From assembly GCA_003151155.1 (NCBI GenBank), contig PLWX01000072.1, positions 14,483-78,482 on the forward strand: 64,000 nt of DNA, in the 5' to 3' direction. The position numbers were made by a program, and so were the translations under genes. Positions within the stretch are counted from its first letter, which is position 1, and each line of letters opens with the position of its first letter. Positions 18,478 to 27,477 of this stretch are shown in pieces. The stretch is from Acidobacteriaceae bacterium. Its GTDB lineage: Bacteria > Acidobacteriota > Terriglobia > Terriglobales > Acidobacteriaceae. The notes below the pieces were generated by a model, which was not told where the DNA came from, searched no databases, and saw nothing but the letters and a program-made list of their open reading frames with translations.

Positions 18478-20250
18478 CTAGGGAATCACCAGCTTGGTGA
18501 AAGGCGAGACATAAGCCATCAGAGTCACCAGGATCCCGACCAACGCTGCCAGCGCAATCGAGTGGAAGAAGACGTAGCGGAGGATTTGGCCTTCGTGGCC
18601 GTACCATTCTGTCGCAGTACTGGCAACGACGATGGACTGCGCGTCGATCATCTTGCCCATTACGCCGCCGGCGCTGTTCGCCGAACACATCAGCGTGGGT
18701 GAGAGGTGCAACTGTTGCGCTGAGATTTTCTGCAGGCTTCCGAAGAGAACGTTGGACGCAGTGTCGGAGCCGGTGAGCGCGACGCCGAGCCAGCCGAGCA
18801 TGGTTCCGAAGAACGGGTACATCACGCCGGTGCGGGCGAAGGCGAGGCCCATGGTGGCGTCGAGTCCGCCATAGCGGGTGAGGAAGCCGATGGCCATCAT
18901 GGCGCTGATGGTGAGGAGCGAGTAGCGGACCTTCATTAGCGTGGCGCCGTAATTCTTGAGCAGGCTGGGTAGGCCGAGACCCATGATGATGCCGGCGACA
19001 ATCGACGCGACAAAGATGCCGCTTCCGGTGGCGGAGAGCCAGCTCAACACGAACACCGCAGCTTCTTTGGTGGGCGCAGCAACGACCGGAGGCACTCGGA
19101 GTACGAGGTTATGCAGGCCGTGTACCGGGAACTTCGGCGCGGAGAGGCCGTCGAGGAATTTCTTGGCTTGTGGTGTGCCCCATGTGAAAACACAGACGCT
19201 GAGGATGATCCACGGCACCCAGGCGCGAAAGACTTGGCCCCCCGTATAGCGATTTGGGTCGTGGCCAACGTTGTCACCTTCGCCAGGGAATCTCCATACG
19301 CGTTTTGGCTTCCAGAACTTCATGAAGGCGACAAGCGCGCCCATGGAGATCACGGAGGCAACAATGTCCACCAACCATGGACCGTGATAGTTCGAGACAA
19401 GATATTGCGGGACGGCAAAGAAGATTCCTGCGACGGCGATGGCGGGCCAGATTTCCAGCATGGCGCTCCAGCCGACGAAAGCTACGATCAACCAGAAGGG
19501 AACGATGAAAGAGAAGAAGGGCAGAATGCGTCCGACCTGGGCACCGAGGATCATCTCGCTGATGCCGGTAACGCCTTTCAACCCGAGGATAGGCGTGCCG
19601 AGAGCGCCGAAGGCAACCGGCGCGGTGTTCGCGATGAGAGACATCGCCGAGGCTTCGAGAGGGCGGAAGCCGAGACCGATGAGGATGGTCGCAGTGACCG
19701 CGACGGGAGTTCCGAAGCCGGAGGCGCCTTCGAAGAACGCCCCAAAGCAAAACGCGATGAGCAGCAGTTGGAGGCGGCGATCCTGGGTGATGTTCATCAG
19801 GCTGTGCTGCATGATCTCGAAACGCCCGGTAACGACGGTGAGGTTGTAGAGAAAAATGACGTTGATGATAATCCAGCCGATGGGGAGCAAGCCGTATCCA
19901 GCGCCGTAAACCATAGTGGCCGCGGCCATGCGTCCGGGCATGTGGAAGGCAAAGATGGCGGTGATCATGGCGGCTGCGAGTCCGAGGACGGCGGCCCAAT
20001 GGGCATGAACTTTGTTCGAGGCGAGCGCGCCGAGCAAAACGATGACAGGAATCGAGGCGACAATGGTGGAGATGAGCCAGTGGCCGAGCGGGTCATAGCC
20101 CTGCGCCCACGGTGCGCCGACGGCGGGCATGCGCAGGATAACGGTGGCTGCGACCGCTAAAAGGACGACGACAAGAAGAGGAATCCAAGGCGCGGGCGGT
20201 TTCGGTTTGTCGGCGGGAGTTTCGAAGGGAACAGGGTTCCTCGTTGACAT
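18478..20250 (-). CDS. lctP: L-lactate permease
   Basis: A 590-residue inner-membrane carrier of the lactate permease family, which imports L-lactate (and often D-lactate or glycolate) with protons. Recognisable blocks: the N-terminal LRMPAVGAPWAQGYDPL, FGAFFEGASGFGTPVAVTA (the family signature), SLIANTAPVAFGALGTPI and the C-terminal GSDTASNVLFGSLQKISAQQ followed by CSANSAGGVMGKMIDAQSI. Full length for the family is about 550-590. AAGGA lies upstream of the ATG. No lactate dehydrogenase or lldR regulator adjoins it; together with ActP and the MFS carrier it points to growth on small carboxylates. Confidence 0.94.
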   Translation of the reverse strand: MSTRNPVPFETPADKPKPPAPWIPLLVVVLLAVAATVILRMPAVGAPWAQGYDPLGHWLISTIVASIPVIVLLGALASNKVHAHWAAVLGLAAAMITAIFAFHMPGRMAAATMVYGAGYGLLPIGWIIINVIFLYNLTVVTGRFEIMQHSLMNITQDRRLQLLLIAFCFGAFFEGASGFGTPVAVTATILIGLGFRPLEASAMSLIANTAPVAFGALGTPILGLKGVTGISEMILGAQVGRILPFFSFIVPFWLIVAFVGWSAMLEIWPAIAVAGIFFAVPQYLVSNYHGPWLVDIVASVISMGALVAFMKFWKPKRVWRFPGEGDNVGHDPNRYTGGQVFRAWVPWIILSVCVFTWGTPQAKKFLDGLSAPKFPVHGLHNLVLRVPPVVAAPTKEAAVFVLSWLSATGSGIFVASIVAGIIMGLGLPSLLKNYGATLMKVRYSLLTISAMMAIGFLTRYGGLDATMGLAFARTGVMYPFFGTMLGWLGVALTGSDTASNVLFGSLQKISAQQLHLSPTLMCSANSAGGVMGKMIDAQSIVVASTATEWYGHEGQILRYVFFHSIALAALVGILVTLMAYVSPFTKLVIP

Positions 20251-20377
20251 GGCGACTAGTCCTTATCGGCGTAGATGTGCGATTGAACCTGCCGATCCAA
20301 GTGGGACGCGAGGATACAACAACGAGGGGAGTTCTGGCGAGCAACAGAATTGTGAACATCCGTTGCCCGCCAGGAGA

Positions 20378-20695
20378 CTAGGCAGCCTTGGTGGTTTTTT
20401 GTGCGGACTTGGAAGCGAGGATCTCGAGCTTTTCGATCTGGGGTGGCTTGGCGAAAAGGTCAGCGTGGGCATTCAGCGCGTCGACGACTTTGCCGGTAGC
20501 GTGCGCCTGACGACCCTGCTCGTCGGAAAAGGTGTCGTAGATGCCGAAGGTGGTTGGACCGATGCGGAAGCCGTACCAAACATTGGTGCCCGGTTCCTGT
20601 TCAACGATGGCTTGAGCCGAGCGAAGAAGGTTTTCGACTTCCTTCTCTTTGCCGGGCTTGGCTTCGAGACGTGCAAGTAACGCCAGTTTGTCCAT
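20378..20695 (-). CDS. ABM-domain monooxygenase (putative quinol monooxygenase)
   Basis: A 105-residue protein. The start is ATG 20695, with AAGGAGA 7 nt upstream; a longer open frame back to 20827 has no ribosome site and an unlikely sequence. The protein matches the antibiotic-biosynthesis-monooxygenase (ABM) ferredoxin-like fold: MDKLALLARLEAKPGKEKEVENLL, then EPGTNVWYGFRIGPTTFGIYD and a C-terminal LEILASK strand. Such dimeric proteins act as cofactor-free quinol oxygenases or have unknown roles. An 8+8 bp palindrome about 100 nt upstream (20792-20809) may be its operator. Confidence 0.85.
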   Translation of the reverse strand: MDKLALLARLEAKPGKEKEVENLLRSAQAIVEQEPGTNVWYGFRIGPTTFGIYDTFSDEQGRQAHATGKVVDALNAHADLFAKPPQIEKLEILASKSAQKTTKAA

Positions 20696-20791
20696 GTGAG
20701 TTCTCCTTATAGAAGTGCGGTGGGTGCGTACACGTAACGGATGCCAGCCGTCAGCGCGAGACTCTGTCCTGCTCTGGATTTCCAAAAGATT

Positions 20792-20809
20792 CGTGTCAGC
20801 CCTGACACG
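20792..20809. promoter_or_regulatory. Palindromic operator candidate upstream of ABM gene
   Basis: CGTGTCAG-CC-CTGACACG has perfect 8-bp arms and a 2-bp spacer, a form typical of TetR/MarR-class operators. It lies about 100 nt before the ABM ATG (minus) and 135 nt before the L,D-transpeptidase ATG (plus). No regulator gene of that class is in the window. Confidence 0.4.
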
Positions 20810-20943
20810 GTCGTGTTCCGTAGCCACGATGTAAATCCTCCAAGAGCAATGTAACTCATTTCATTTCAGCTAATTCCGGATTGGTGACTGCAGTGCATTT
20901 CTCTCTGGCGTAAGCGTTGGAAACCAGACCAGAGGAAATCGAT

Positions 20944-21534
20944 ATGCGGCGGCTCATCGGCAACCTGAACGGCAAAGCGAAGTGGATGGGAACAGTGGTT
21001 CTTCTTCTGACGGTGAGCGCGGTGGCGCAGACGACGGAACCAGAGGTTGTGAAGCCGACGCGGTTGATCCTGGTGAGCATTCCTGATCGCAGATTGGCGC
21101 TGATGGAAGACGGCAAGGTCCTGAAGATCTTTTCCGTGGCAGTTGGGAAGGAATCGACGCCAAGTCCTGAGGGAACTTTCACCGTGAAGAGCCGGCTGGC
21201 GAACCCGACTTACTACCACAAGGGCACTGTGGTTGCGCCGGGGCCGACGAATCCGCTGGGCACGCGCTGGGTGGGATTGAGCGAAAAGGGATATGGGATC
21301 CATGGAACGAATGCACCGAAGTCGATCGGCAAGGCCGCATCGCACGGCTGCATTCGAATGGGCCAGAAGGACCTGGAAGAACTCTTCACGATGGTGAAGC
21401 TGGGCGACGCGGTGGAAATTCGTGGCGAGCGCGATGAACAGATCGCCGAAGTGTTCGGTGGAGTGCCCGACGCGACGGTCGTGGCGACGGCGCAGAGTTC
21501 CGCGGCGGCGGCAGGTCAAGCGGGTGGGTTGTAA
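20944..21534 (+). CDS. L,D-transpeptidase (YkuD domain)
   Basis: A 196-residue exported enzyme that cross-links peptidoglycan stem peptides or anchors proteins to them. A basic N-terminus and hydrophobic segment (17-28) form a signal peptide or membrane anchor; the YkuD domain spans about 38-160. The catalytic signature is complete: IHGTNAPKSIGKAASHGCIR, with His120, Ser133-His134-Gly135-Cys136 and Arg138. ATG 20944 is chosen because AGAGGAAA lies just upstream and the signal peptide starts there. The C-terminus is Ala/Gly-rich. It is followed by a 57-residue membrane peptide gene and an SPFH gene with gaps of 22 and 10 nt, so the three are probably one operon. Confidence 0.92.
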   Translation: MRRLIGNLNGKAKWMGTVVLLLTVSAVAQTTEPEVVKPTRLILVSIPDRRLALMEDGKVLKIFSVAVGKESTPSPEGTFTVKSRLANPTYYHKGTVVAPGPTNPLGTRWVGLSEKGYGIHGTNAPKSIGKAASHGCIRMGQKDLEELFTMVKLGDAVEIRGERDEQIAEVFGGVPDATVVATAQSSAAAAGQAGGL

Positions 21535-21556
21535 CTGAGAGGAGTGGAGGTAAGCC

Positions 21557-21730
21557 ATGCAAAGCGCAATCGAATTCTTGACGGTGGTGGGTGGGTTGGT
21601 GTTTTCGGTGTCGTGCGCGCTGCTGGTGGAAGAGCTGATCTTTGGCGGACTGTTCAGGCTTTTCTTCCAAGGAAGAGCATTGCCGGTGCGGGTCGAGAGT
21701 AGTCAGGCGAAAGCTAAGAAGCAACTCTAA
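21557..21730 (+). CDS. 57-residue single-pass membrane peptide
   Basis: A short frame with excellent translation signals: GGAGG 6 nt before the ATG, and its stop is followed directly by the GGAGG of the SPFH gene. The product has one hydrophobic segment (about 6-35, FLTVVGGLVFSVSCALLVEE) and a basic, Lys/Arg-rich tail ending KAKKQL. No family recognised. Position and spacing strongly suggest co-translation with the L,D-transpeptidase and SPFH proteins and hint at a membrane-bound partner of one of them. Confidence 0.75.
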   Translation: MQSAIEFLTVVGGLVFSVSCALLVEELIFGGLFRLFFQGRALPVRVESSQAKAKKQL

Positions 21731-21740
21731 GGAGGTTGCC

Positions 21741-23057
21741 ATGCTGGTGTTCAAGTATTTGCTGATGACGTTGGGAATTGGGCTGATCGCGGCGGCTGCA
21801 GCGATCGTTGCGTACGATCTGTTTCTCAAATTGCAGTTTCGACGTTCTATCGCGGCCGGTGTTCCGGTAGCAGAACCGGAGCCGGTGCGCTGGCGAATGA
21901 CGGTGGTGTTCGTTGCGCTGGCATGGGCTCCAATGCTGATCGCCGCGAGTATTGCCGTGGTCCCTAGCGGAGCCGCGGGGGTGCGAGTGAGCGAAACCCG
22001 CGGCACGCTGTCCGGCACCCTCTATCCAGGCGTGCATTTTGTAACACCGGTTCTGGAGCACGTGGAGACGTTCGACACGCGCGACAAACTGTTCACGACT
22101 GGAGTCGAAGACTCGAAACTCGCCGGTGCGCATGGAAAAGGGGCGTTAACCGTCCAGGCTAAAGAAGGATTGTCGCTCGGGCTGGCGATCACGGTGCGGT
22201 ATCGCATCGATCCGAAGCGGTTGGATTACATCCAGTCGCACTTGCCGCAACCGATTGAGAGCGAGCTGGTGCCGCCGGTCGTGGCGAGCGCCTGGCGGGA
22301 GATCGTACCGAATTACAACGTCCGCGAGGTTTTCAGCACAAAGCGCGAAGAGGTTCGACAGCGTGCGGCGGGAATCATTACGCAGAAGCTTGGGAAAGAT
22401 GGCGTCATCGTGGAAGAGGTGATGCTGCGCGATATCCAGTTGCCGCCCGAGTATGCCAAAGGCTTGGAAGATCTGTTGCTGAAAGAGCAGCAGAACGATC
22501 AACTCTCAGTACAGACGGAGATGCAGCAGAAGCAGGTGCGCATTTCAGAACTCGAGGCAGAGGCTGACAAGGCACGATCGGTGAAACAGGCCGAGGGGGC
22601 AGCCCAGGTGAAGGTGATTGCCGCGAAGAGCGAGTCAGACGCGATGCAGTACACGCTGCCGCTGAAGGAAAAGCAGATTCAGCAATCGAAGCTAGAGGCA
22701 GAGGCGCGGAAGGAGTCGACGATCAAGAACGCCGAAGCAGCCGCGGAAGCTAAGGTGATTGACAGTAAGGCCGAGTTGCAGCGGCGCAACATGTTGTCGG
22801 AGGCGGAAGCGAACCGGATTCGGGTGACGGCGGTGGCCGATGCGGAGCGGATGAAGAGTGAGGCAGCCGTGTTGAAACAGAATCCGCTGCTGATTAACAA
22901 GATCGTGGCGGAGAAGCTGTCGGACAAGATCCAGGTAATGATGGTGCCATCCGACGGAAAGTTCTTCTTTGCCAACGATGTGATGAAGAGCTTCGGAGCG
23001 CCGGGAAGGGCTGAGACTGAAGCGGAAGATCCGCCGGCGCAAGGTGGACAGCACTGA
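21741..23057 (+). CDS. SPFH/band 7 (prohibitin-like) membrane protein
   Basis: A 438-residue protein with two N-terminal membrane segments (about 3-25 and 50-75), an SPFH domain (about 80-260; VVPSGAAGVRVSETRGTLSG, TVQAKEGLSLGLAITVRYRI, YNVREVFSTKREEVRQRAAG) and a long Ala/Glu/Lys-rich coiled coil (about 265-390). It resembles prohibitins and flotillins, which form ring-shaped membrane scaffolds that gather proteases or cell-envelope enzymes. The start at 21741 follows GGAGG by 5 nt. Operonic with an L,D-transpeptidase; a strong terminator follows at 23090. Confidence 0.9.
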   Translation: MLVFKYLLMTLGIGLIAAAAAIVAYDLFLKLQFRRSIAAGVPVAEPEPVRWRMTVVFVALAWAPMLIAASIAVVPSGAAGVRVSETRGTLSGTLYPGVHFVTPVLEHVETFDTRDKLFTTGVEDSKLAGAHGKGALTVQAKEGLSLGLAITVRYRIDPKRLDYIQSHLPQPIESELVPPVVASAWREIVPNYNVREVFSTKREEVRQRAAGIITQKLGKDGVIVEEVMLRDIQLPPEYAKGLEDLLLKEQQNDQLSVQTEMQQKQVRISELEAEADKARSVKQAEGAAQVKVIAAKSESDAMQYTLPLKEKQIQQSKLEAEARKESTIKNAEAAAEAKVIDSKAELQRRNMLSEAEANRIRVTAVADAERMKSEAAVLKQNPLLINKIVAEKLSDKIQVMMVPSDGKFFFANDVMKSFGAPGRAETEAEDPPAQGGQH

Positions 23058-23089
23058 GGGATTCGCCAACTGGTGTGGCGAGTAAAAGG

Positions 23090-23130
23090 CCGGGTGATCG
23101 AGGATCCGCCGCCCTCGATCACCCGGTTTT
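23090..23130 (+). terminator. Rho-independent terminator after SPFH gene
   Basis: CCGGGTGATCGAGG pairs perfectly with CCTCGATCACCCGG (14 bp) around a 9-nt loop, followed by TTTT. It ends the L,D-transpeptidase/SPFH operon. Confidence 0.9.
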
Positions 23131-23190
23131 CACGAGTATGGATTTATGGAGCCAGCGATGGGAACGTCAGAATATAATTCGCCGCAGAGA

Positions 23191-24396
23191 ATGATCTACA
23201 AACGGCTTTGCTTCGGGCTCCTGGTGCTGGCTTTGTGCGCTGCGTTCTCCTATGCCGCTGCGCCGGAGACGACTTGGGCGGGGCCGTCCGCGAGACTTGC
23301 GAAGGAGATCGCGAATATCTCCGGGCCGGGCACGGCAACACTCGCTATCCGCAACCAATCGGCAATCGCAAATGAGGAACTTCCGGCGATCAGGCGCGGG
23401 ATCGAGGCGCAACTGCGGGTGGATGGAATCCAGATTCGCAGCGCGGACAATGCCGCAACCTCGATATCGGTCACGCTTTCGGAGAATCTTCAGGGTTGGC
23501 TCTGGATCGCCGAAGTTAAGCAGGGCAGCGACACCAAGGTTGCGATGGTTCCAGTGCCGCGAAACGGCAATGCGACGATAGCGCAAGCTGGGCCCAATAT
23601 GACCTTGAAGAAGACGCTTGTGTATTCGCAGGCAAGTGCGATTCTCGATTTCGCTACGATTCACGCGGGCAACGACACCCACCTCGTAGTGCTCGATGCT
23701 GACAATGTCTCGCTCTATCGGTCGACAGGAACGAAATACGAACTGGAGCAAGCATTTCCGGTCGTTCATTCGCGGCCCTTTCCGCGAGATTTGCGGGGCA
23801 AACTCGCGATTCCACGCGATCATCTCTTCGACGCCTACCTTCCCGGATTACTTTGCAGCAGCAGCGTATCGATGCCTATCAACGTTACGTGCCGCGAGAG
23901 TGATGATCCCTGGCCGATGGGTTCACAAAAAGCGTTGTTTAACTCTGCCCGGAATTTCTTCACGGGGGCGCTGCTGCCGGGAATCGGAAAGCCTGTGGCG
24001 CCGTTCTTCACTGCCGCTGAGCTGCCGCGCAGTAACTACACGCTATGGATTCTCGCCTCGACCGATGGCGCGGTCCGTGAGAGCGACGGGGTAAATGAGC
24101 GTCGTGTAACGGCGTCGGTCAGCGGCGACTGGGGTAGCGACCTGGCGGCAGTTCACGATGCCTGTGGATTGGGAACGCAACTCCTGGTAAGCGCGTCAAG
24201 CAATGGTAACGATTCGCTGCGAGCCTACGAGGTACCGGACCGTGAACCGGTGCTGGTAAGTGCGCCCTTGAATTTTGATAGCGAGATCACTGCGCTGTGG
24301 ACATCATCGGACGGTACGGACGCGAACCTTGTGGTGCATAACACGACAGGAGGACGATATGAGGCGTACAGCGTCTCTATTGCTTGCGGCCAGTAG
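23191..24396 (+). CDS. Secreted protein of unknown function
   Basis: Read from ATG 23191 the product has 401 residues with a typical signal peptide (MIYKRLCFGLLVLALCAAF, cleavage near SYAAA). The mature part is rich in beta-strand-like stretches with repeats of the LVVLDADNVSLYRS kind, and four Cys residues late in the chain could form disulfides. The N-terminal 100 residues recall a TolB-amino-terminal-like or propeller entry fold, but I cannot name a family. ATGs at 23146 and 23158 are alternatives. The 3' end overlaps the next gene by 38 nt, tying it to the solute-binding protein and two-component genes. Confidence 0.7.
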   Translation: MIYKRLCFGLLVLALCAAFSYAAAPETTWAGPSARLAKEIANISGPGTATLAIRNQSAIANEELPAIRRGIEAQLRVDGIQIRSADNAATSISVTLSENLQGWLWIAEVKQGSDTKVAMVPVPRNGNATIAQAGPNMTLKKTLVYSQASAILDFATIHAGNDTHLVVLDADNVSLYRSTGTKYELEQAFPVVHSRPFPRDLRGKLAIPRDHLFDAYLPGLLCSSSVSMPINVTCRESDDPWPMGSQKALFNSARNFFTGALLPGIGKPVAPFFTAAELPRSNYTLWILASTDGAVRESDGVNERRVTASVSGDWGSDLAAVHDACGLGTQLLVSASSNGNDSLRAYEVPDREPVLVSAPLNFDSEITALWTSSDGTDANLVVHNTTGGRYEAYSVSIACGQ

Positions 24397-25696
24397 CGTC
24401 GTCCTGTTGTTGGCAAGCGCGGGCGCGCGTACGCGTCCGCGACAGGGAGGCACGCTTCGAGTGGAGATGCGCGCCGACGCTTCGCAGTGGATGAATAGCG
24501 CGCTGCGAACCCTGGTCTTCGACTCGCTCACCCAACTCGACAGCGCCGGTTCTGTGCAGCCCGCACTGGCCGTGCGTTGGGAGTCGCAGAGTGATGATCG
24601 GCGATGGCAACTTTGGCTTCGCCCGGGCGTACGCTTTCAGGACGGCACACCGTTGTCAGCAGCGACGGTCGTGCAATCCCTGACGGCGGAGGATTGTAGC
24701 GGCTGTCCGTGGCGAGCGGTGCACGCGGCGGGCGATGCGGTGGTGTTCGAATCCGAGACGGCGGTGCCGAATCTTCCGGCAATTCTTGCCAATTCGCGTT
24801 ATGCCATTGTGCGCAAAGATGAGAGCGGAAATCTGGTAGGCACGGGGCCGTTTCGATTCGGATCGGTGTCGAATGGTGCGGTGACGCTGAATGCCGTTGA
24901 TGACAGCTGGCGGTCGAGGCCGTTTGTGAATGCGATCGAGATGCGCGGTGGACGATCGCTGCGCGATCAATGGATGGACGTGAGTGCTGGACGCGCGGAT
25001 GTGGTGGAGGTGCCGGCGGATCAACTTCGGCGGGCGCAGCAGGATCACATGCATCTGCTGGTTTCCCGCGACTCGGATTTGATCGCGCTGGTGGTGGACG
25101 ACAAATCTCCCGCGACACAGGATGCAAGGGTGCGCGAAGTGCTTTCGATGAGCCTCGATCGAGCGTCGTTGTTCAATGTTGTGTTTCAGAAGGAGGGAGA
25201 AGTCTCAGCGAGCCTGCTCCCGAATTGGCTGAGCGGTTATGGCTTCCTGATGAACACGGCACCGCCGCACGCGAATGCGGTGCCGACGGCTGTGAGTCGT
25301 GGAGAGATCACGTTGTCGGTTGAGGGCAGCGATCCAGTGTTGCAGTTGATTGCCGAGCGACTAGCGCTGAATGCCCGCGATGCGGGCCTGAACGTGCGGG
25401 CAGTAGCTGGAACTTCCAAGAGTGCCTTGCGGTTGACACGGATTCACCTCGAAGAAACCAATCCCGCGGCGGCGTTTGCTGATATAACCGCTCAACTTGG
25501 GATGGGAGAACGCGTGCCGGCGAATGATGTGGCCGCCGTGTTTCATCAGGAGCAGGATGTACTCGCCAAGCACACGGTAATTCCTTTGCTCTATCTGCCG
25601 CGAGCCGTGGCTTTCAGCCCGCGGGTTCACGATTTCGTGCTGCATTCGGACGGCATGATTCGGGTTGCGGATTTCTGGCTGGAGGATGGCAAATGA
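24359..25696 (+). CDS. Family-5 extracellular solute-binding protein, no transporter partner
   Basis: A 445-residue exported protein related to the peptide/nickel-binding (SBP_bac_5) family: signal peptide MRRTASLLLAASSVVLLLAS, then GGTLRVEMRADASQW, WRLWLRPGVRFQDGTPLSA-type block (here RRWQLWLRPGVRFQDGTPL), LVGTGPFRF, and REVLSMSLDRASL. It is about 60-90 residues shorter than usual. Start at ATG 24359 is set by GGAGG 5 nt upstream, and it lies inside the previous gene's 3' end. No permease or ATPase genes follow; instead its stop overlaps the ATG of a histidine kinase. A sensory, ligand-presenting role is inferred from this. Confidence 0.85.
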   Translation: MRRTASLLLAASSVVLLLASAGARTRPRQGGTLRVEMRADASQWMNSALRTLVFDSLTQLDSAGSVQPALAVRWESQSDDRRWQLWLRPGVRFQDGTPLSAATVVQSLTAEDCSGCPWRAVHAAGDAVVFESETAVPNLPAILANSRYAIVRKDESGNLVGTGPFRFGSVSNGAVTLNAVDDSWRSRPFVNAIEMRGGRSLRDQWMDVSAGRADVVEVPADQLRRAQQDHMHLLVSRDSDLIALVVDDKSPATQDARVREVLSMSLDRASLFNVVFQKEGEVSASLLPNWLSGYGFLMNTAPPHANAVPTAVSRGEITLSVEGSDPVLQLIAERLALNARDAGLNVRAVAGTSKSALRLTRIHLEETNPAAAFADITAQLGMGERVPANDVAAVFHQEQDVLAKHTVIPLLYLPRAVAFSPRVHDFVLHSDGMIRVADFWLEDGK

Positions 25697-27477
25697 ACTT
25701 GCGCCAGCGCCTGCTGTTGATGTTTTCGCTGACGGTGATTGTCGCCGTCGCGGCGGTGGCGTACACGGTGTCGTTGCGCACACGTGAGGCGTTCGCGCAG
25801 GCCGATCAAGAACGAACCAATGCGCTGGTGGCACAGTTCCATCGGGAGTTCGACCGGCATGGCCTGGAGGTAAAGCAGCAACTCGATCGGATGGGAAGCA
25901 GCGAAGAGGTGAGTCGCGTTGCCTTCGAACTCGGTCGCGGCGGCGAGTCGTCGGCCTACTTGAACGAAGCAGGGATTCTGGCCCAGGAGTACGGGCTCGA
26001 CTTTCTCATCTTACTCGGGGCGGATGGAAGCATCATCAGTTCAGCTCAGTGGCCGGCACGCTTTGGATACAAAGAGCCTGTCCCTGAAGCGGGAGCGGTT
26101 CCATATTTAAGTAAAGAGGAACTGCCGCAGGGTAGTGCGATTGGGATGTTCGCATCGAAGTCGATTCGTTCGGGTGAGAACACAGTGTTTCTCGTCGGTG
26201 GCGAGCGACTCGATAAGGAATTCCTGCAATCGCTGGCCACGCCAGCGGGCGTGCAGATCATGCTTTATCGCGTCGGCGCTAACGGGTTTCAAGCACAAGA
26301 CCTCATGAGCCTCGACGGGGCGGTGGTAGCTCCCGAAAAATATCAGCCTCTCATCCAACTTGCGATCGAACGGCGCACCGAAGCCAATGCGATTGTTTAC
26401 ACGACGGCTGATCGGAAGGACAGCATGTTCACAGCTGCAATTCCGTTGATGGATCGTGCGGGGGGAGTGGTGAGCGTGCTGTTGATTGGAAGTCCGCGTC
26501 GCGAGCTGATCGCGCTGCAAGACCACATCCGCGCGGTGGCGCTCACGGTGGGAGGACTTGGAATTTTATTGGCGATTGCGGTGAGTCTGTGGATCACCGG
26601 CCGGGTGACTCGCCCGATCGTGGAACTGGCGGCAGCTTCACGGCAGATTGCAGCAGGGGATTGGAATGTGAGCGTTAACCCGCATGGGGCAAGCAGCGAG
26701 ATAGCCGACCTTGCCGAAGCTTTCAATCGCATGACTGCGCAGATGATCGAGCAGCGCGAGCGGCTGGTGCAGAGCGAACGCGTGGCGGCTTGGAGAGAAC
26801 TGGCGCGACGCTTAGCTCATGAATTGAAGAACCCGCTGTTTCCCTTGCAACTGACGGTAGAGAACCTGGTGAAAGCACGCACGATGGCGCCGCAGGAGTT
26901 TGACGAAATATTCGATGAAGGCACCACGACGCTGATGGCTGAGATACAGAACCTTAAGGCCATTATTCAACGGTTCAGCGATTTCTCGAAGATGCCCCAG
27001 CCGCAATTGCAGGCAGTGCGGGTGAATGAGATTGTGCAACGAGTGGCAGCACTTCACCAGCCGGAACTGAAGGATCGCGGGAATGCAGTGACGATGATTC
27101 TGCATTTGGATCCAAACCTTCCCGTAATCGCGGTCGATCCTGAGCTGTTGCATCGCGTGCTGTCGAACCTGGTTCTGAATGGATTGGACGCCATGCCGCA
27201 AGGGGGATCGATCACGATCAATACAGCAGCCCGCGAGGACTCGGTGCGCATCGAAGTGGCGGATACCGGAACCGGATTGACGAAAGAGGAATGTGAGCGG
27301 CTTTTTACCCCCTACTACACCACTAAGCAGCACGGCACAGGCTTGGGACTGGCGATTGTGCAATCGGTGGTGACCGACCACGGCGGGACCATCAATGTGG
27401 AAAGCACACCGGGACAGGGAACTACGTTTATCATCGATCTTCCGCGGTCCACGGCCGCAATCGGAGCGAACGCTTGA
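25693..27477 (+). CDS. NtrY-like membrane sensor histidine kinase
   Basis: A 594-residue kinase: transmembrane segment at about 7-27, a periplasmic sensor region of about 250 residues (dCache-like in length), a second transmembrane helix near 288-308, HAMP (VTRPIVELAAASRQIAAGDW), then the NtrY-type H-box RLAHELKNPLFPLQLTVENL with the phosphorylated His, and a HATPase domain (NLVLNGLDAMPQGG, ADTGTGLTKEECERLF, TKQHGTGLGLAIVQ). There is no separate PAS domain. ATGA overlap with the solute-binding-protein gene and TTGA overlap with the response regulator gene mean all three are translated as a unit. Signal unknown; the binding protein is the obvious candidate ligand presenter. Confidence 0.93.
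   Translation: MNLRQRLLLMFSLTVIVAVAAVAYTVSLRTREAFAQADQERTNALVAQFHREFDRHGLEVKQQLDRMGSSEEVSRVAFELGRGGESSAYLNEAGILAQEYGLDFLILLGADGSIISSAQWPARFGYKEPVPEAGAVPYLSKEELPQGSAIGMFASKSIRSGENTVFLVGGERLDKEFLQSLATPAGVQIMLYRVGANGFQAQDLMSLDGAVVAPEKYQPLIQLAIERRTEANAIVYTTADRKDSMFTAAIPLMDRAGGVVSVLLIGSPRRELIALQDHIRAVALTVGGLGILLAIAVSLWITGRVTRPIVELAAASRQIAAGDWNVSVNPHGASSEIADLAEAFNRMTAQMIEQRERLVQSERVAAWRELARRLAHELKNPLFPLQLTVENLVKARTMAPQEFDEIFDEGTTTLMAEIQNLKAIIQRFSDFSKMPQPQLQAVRVNEIVQRVAALHQPELKDRGNAVTMILHLDPNLPVIAVDPELLHRVLSNLVLNGLDAMPQGGSITINTAAREDSVRIEVADTGTGLTKEECERLFTPYYTTKQHGTGLGLAIVQSVVTDHGGTINVESTPGQGTTFIIDLPRSTAAIGANA

Noticed and set aside
19111-20160. Plus-strand open frame of about 350 codons opposite lctP
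   Set aside because: Antisense to a clear lactate permease; product is Glu/Asp/Arg-rich low complexity with no start signal.
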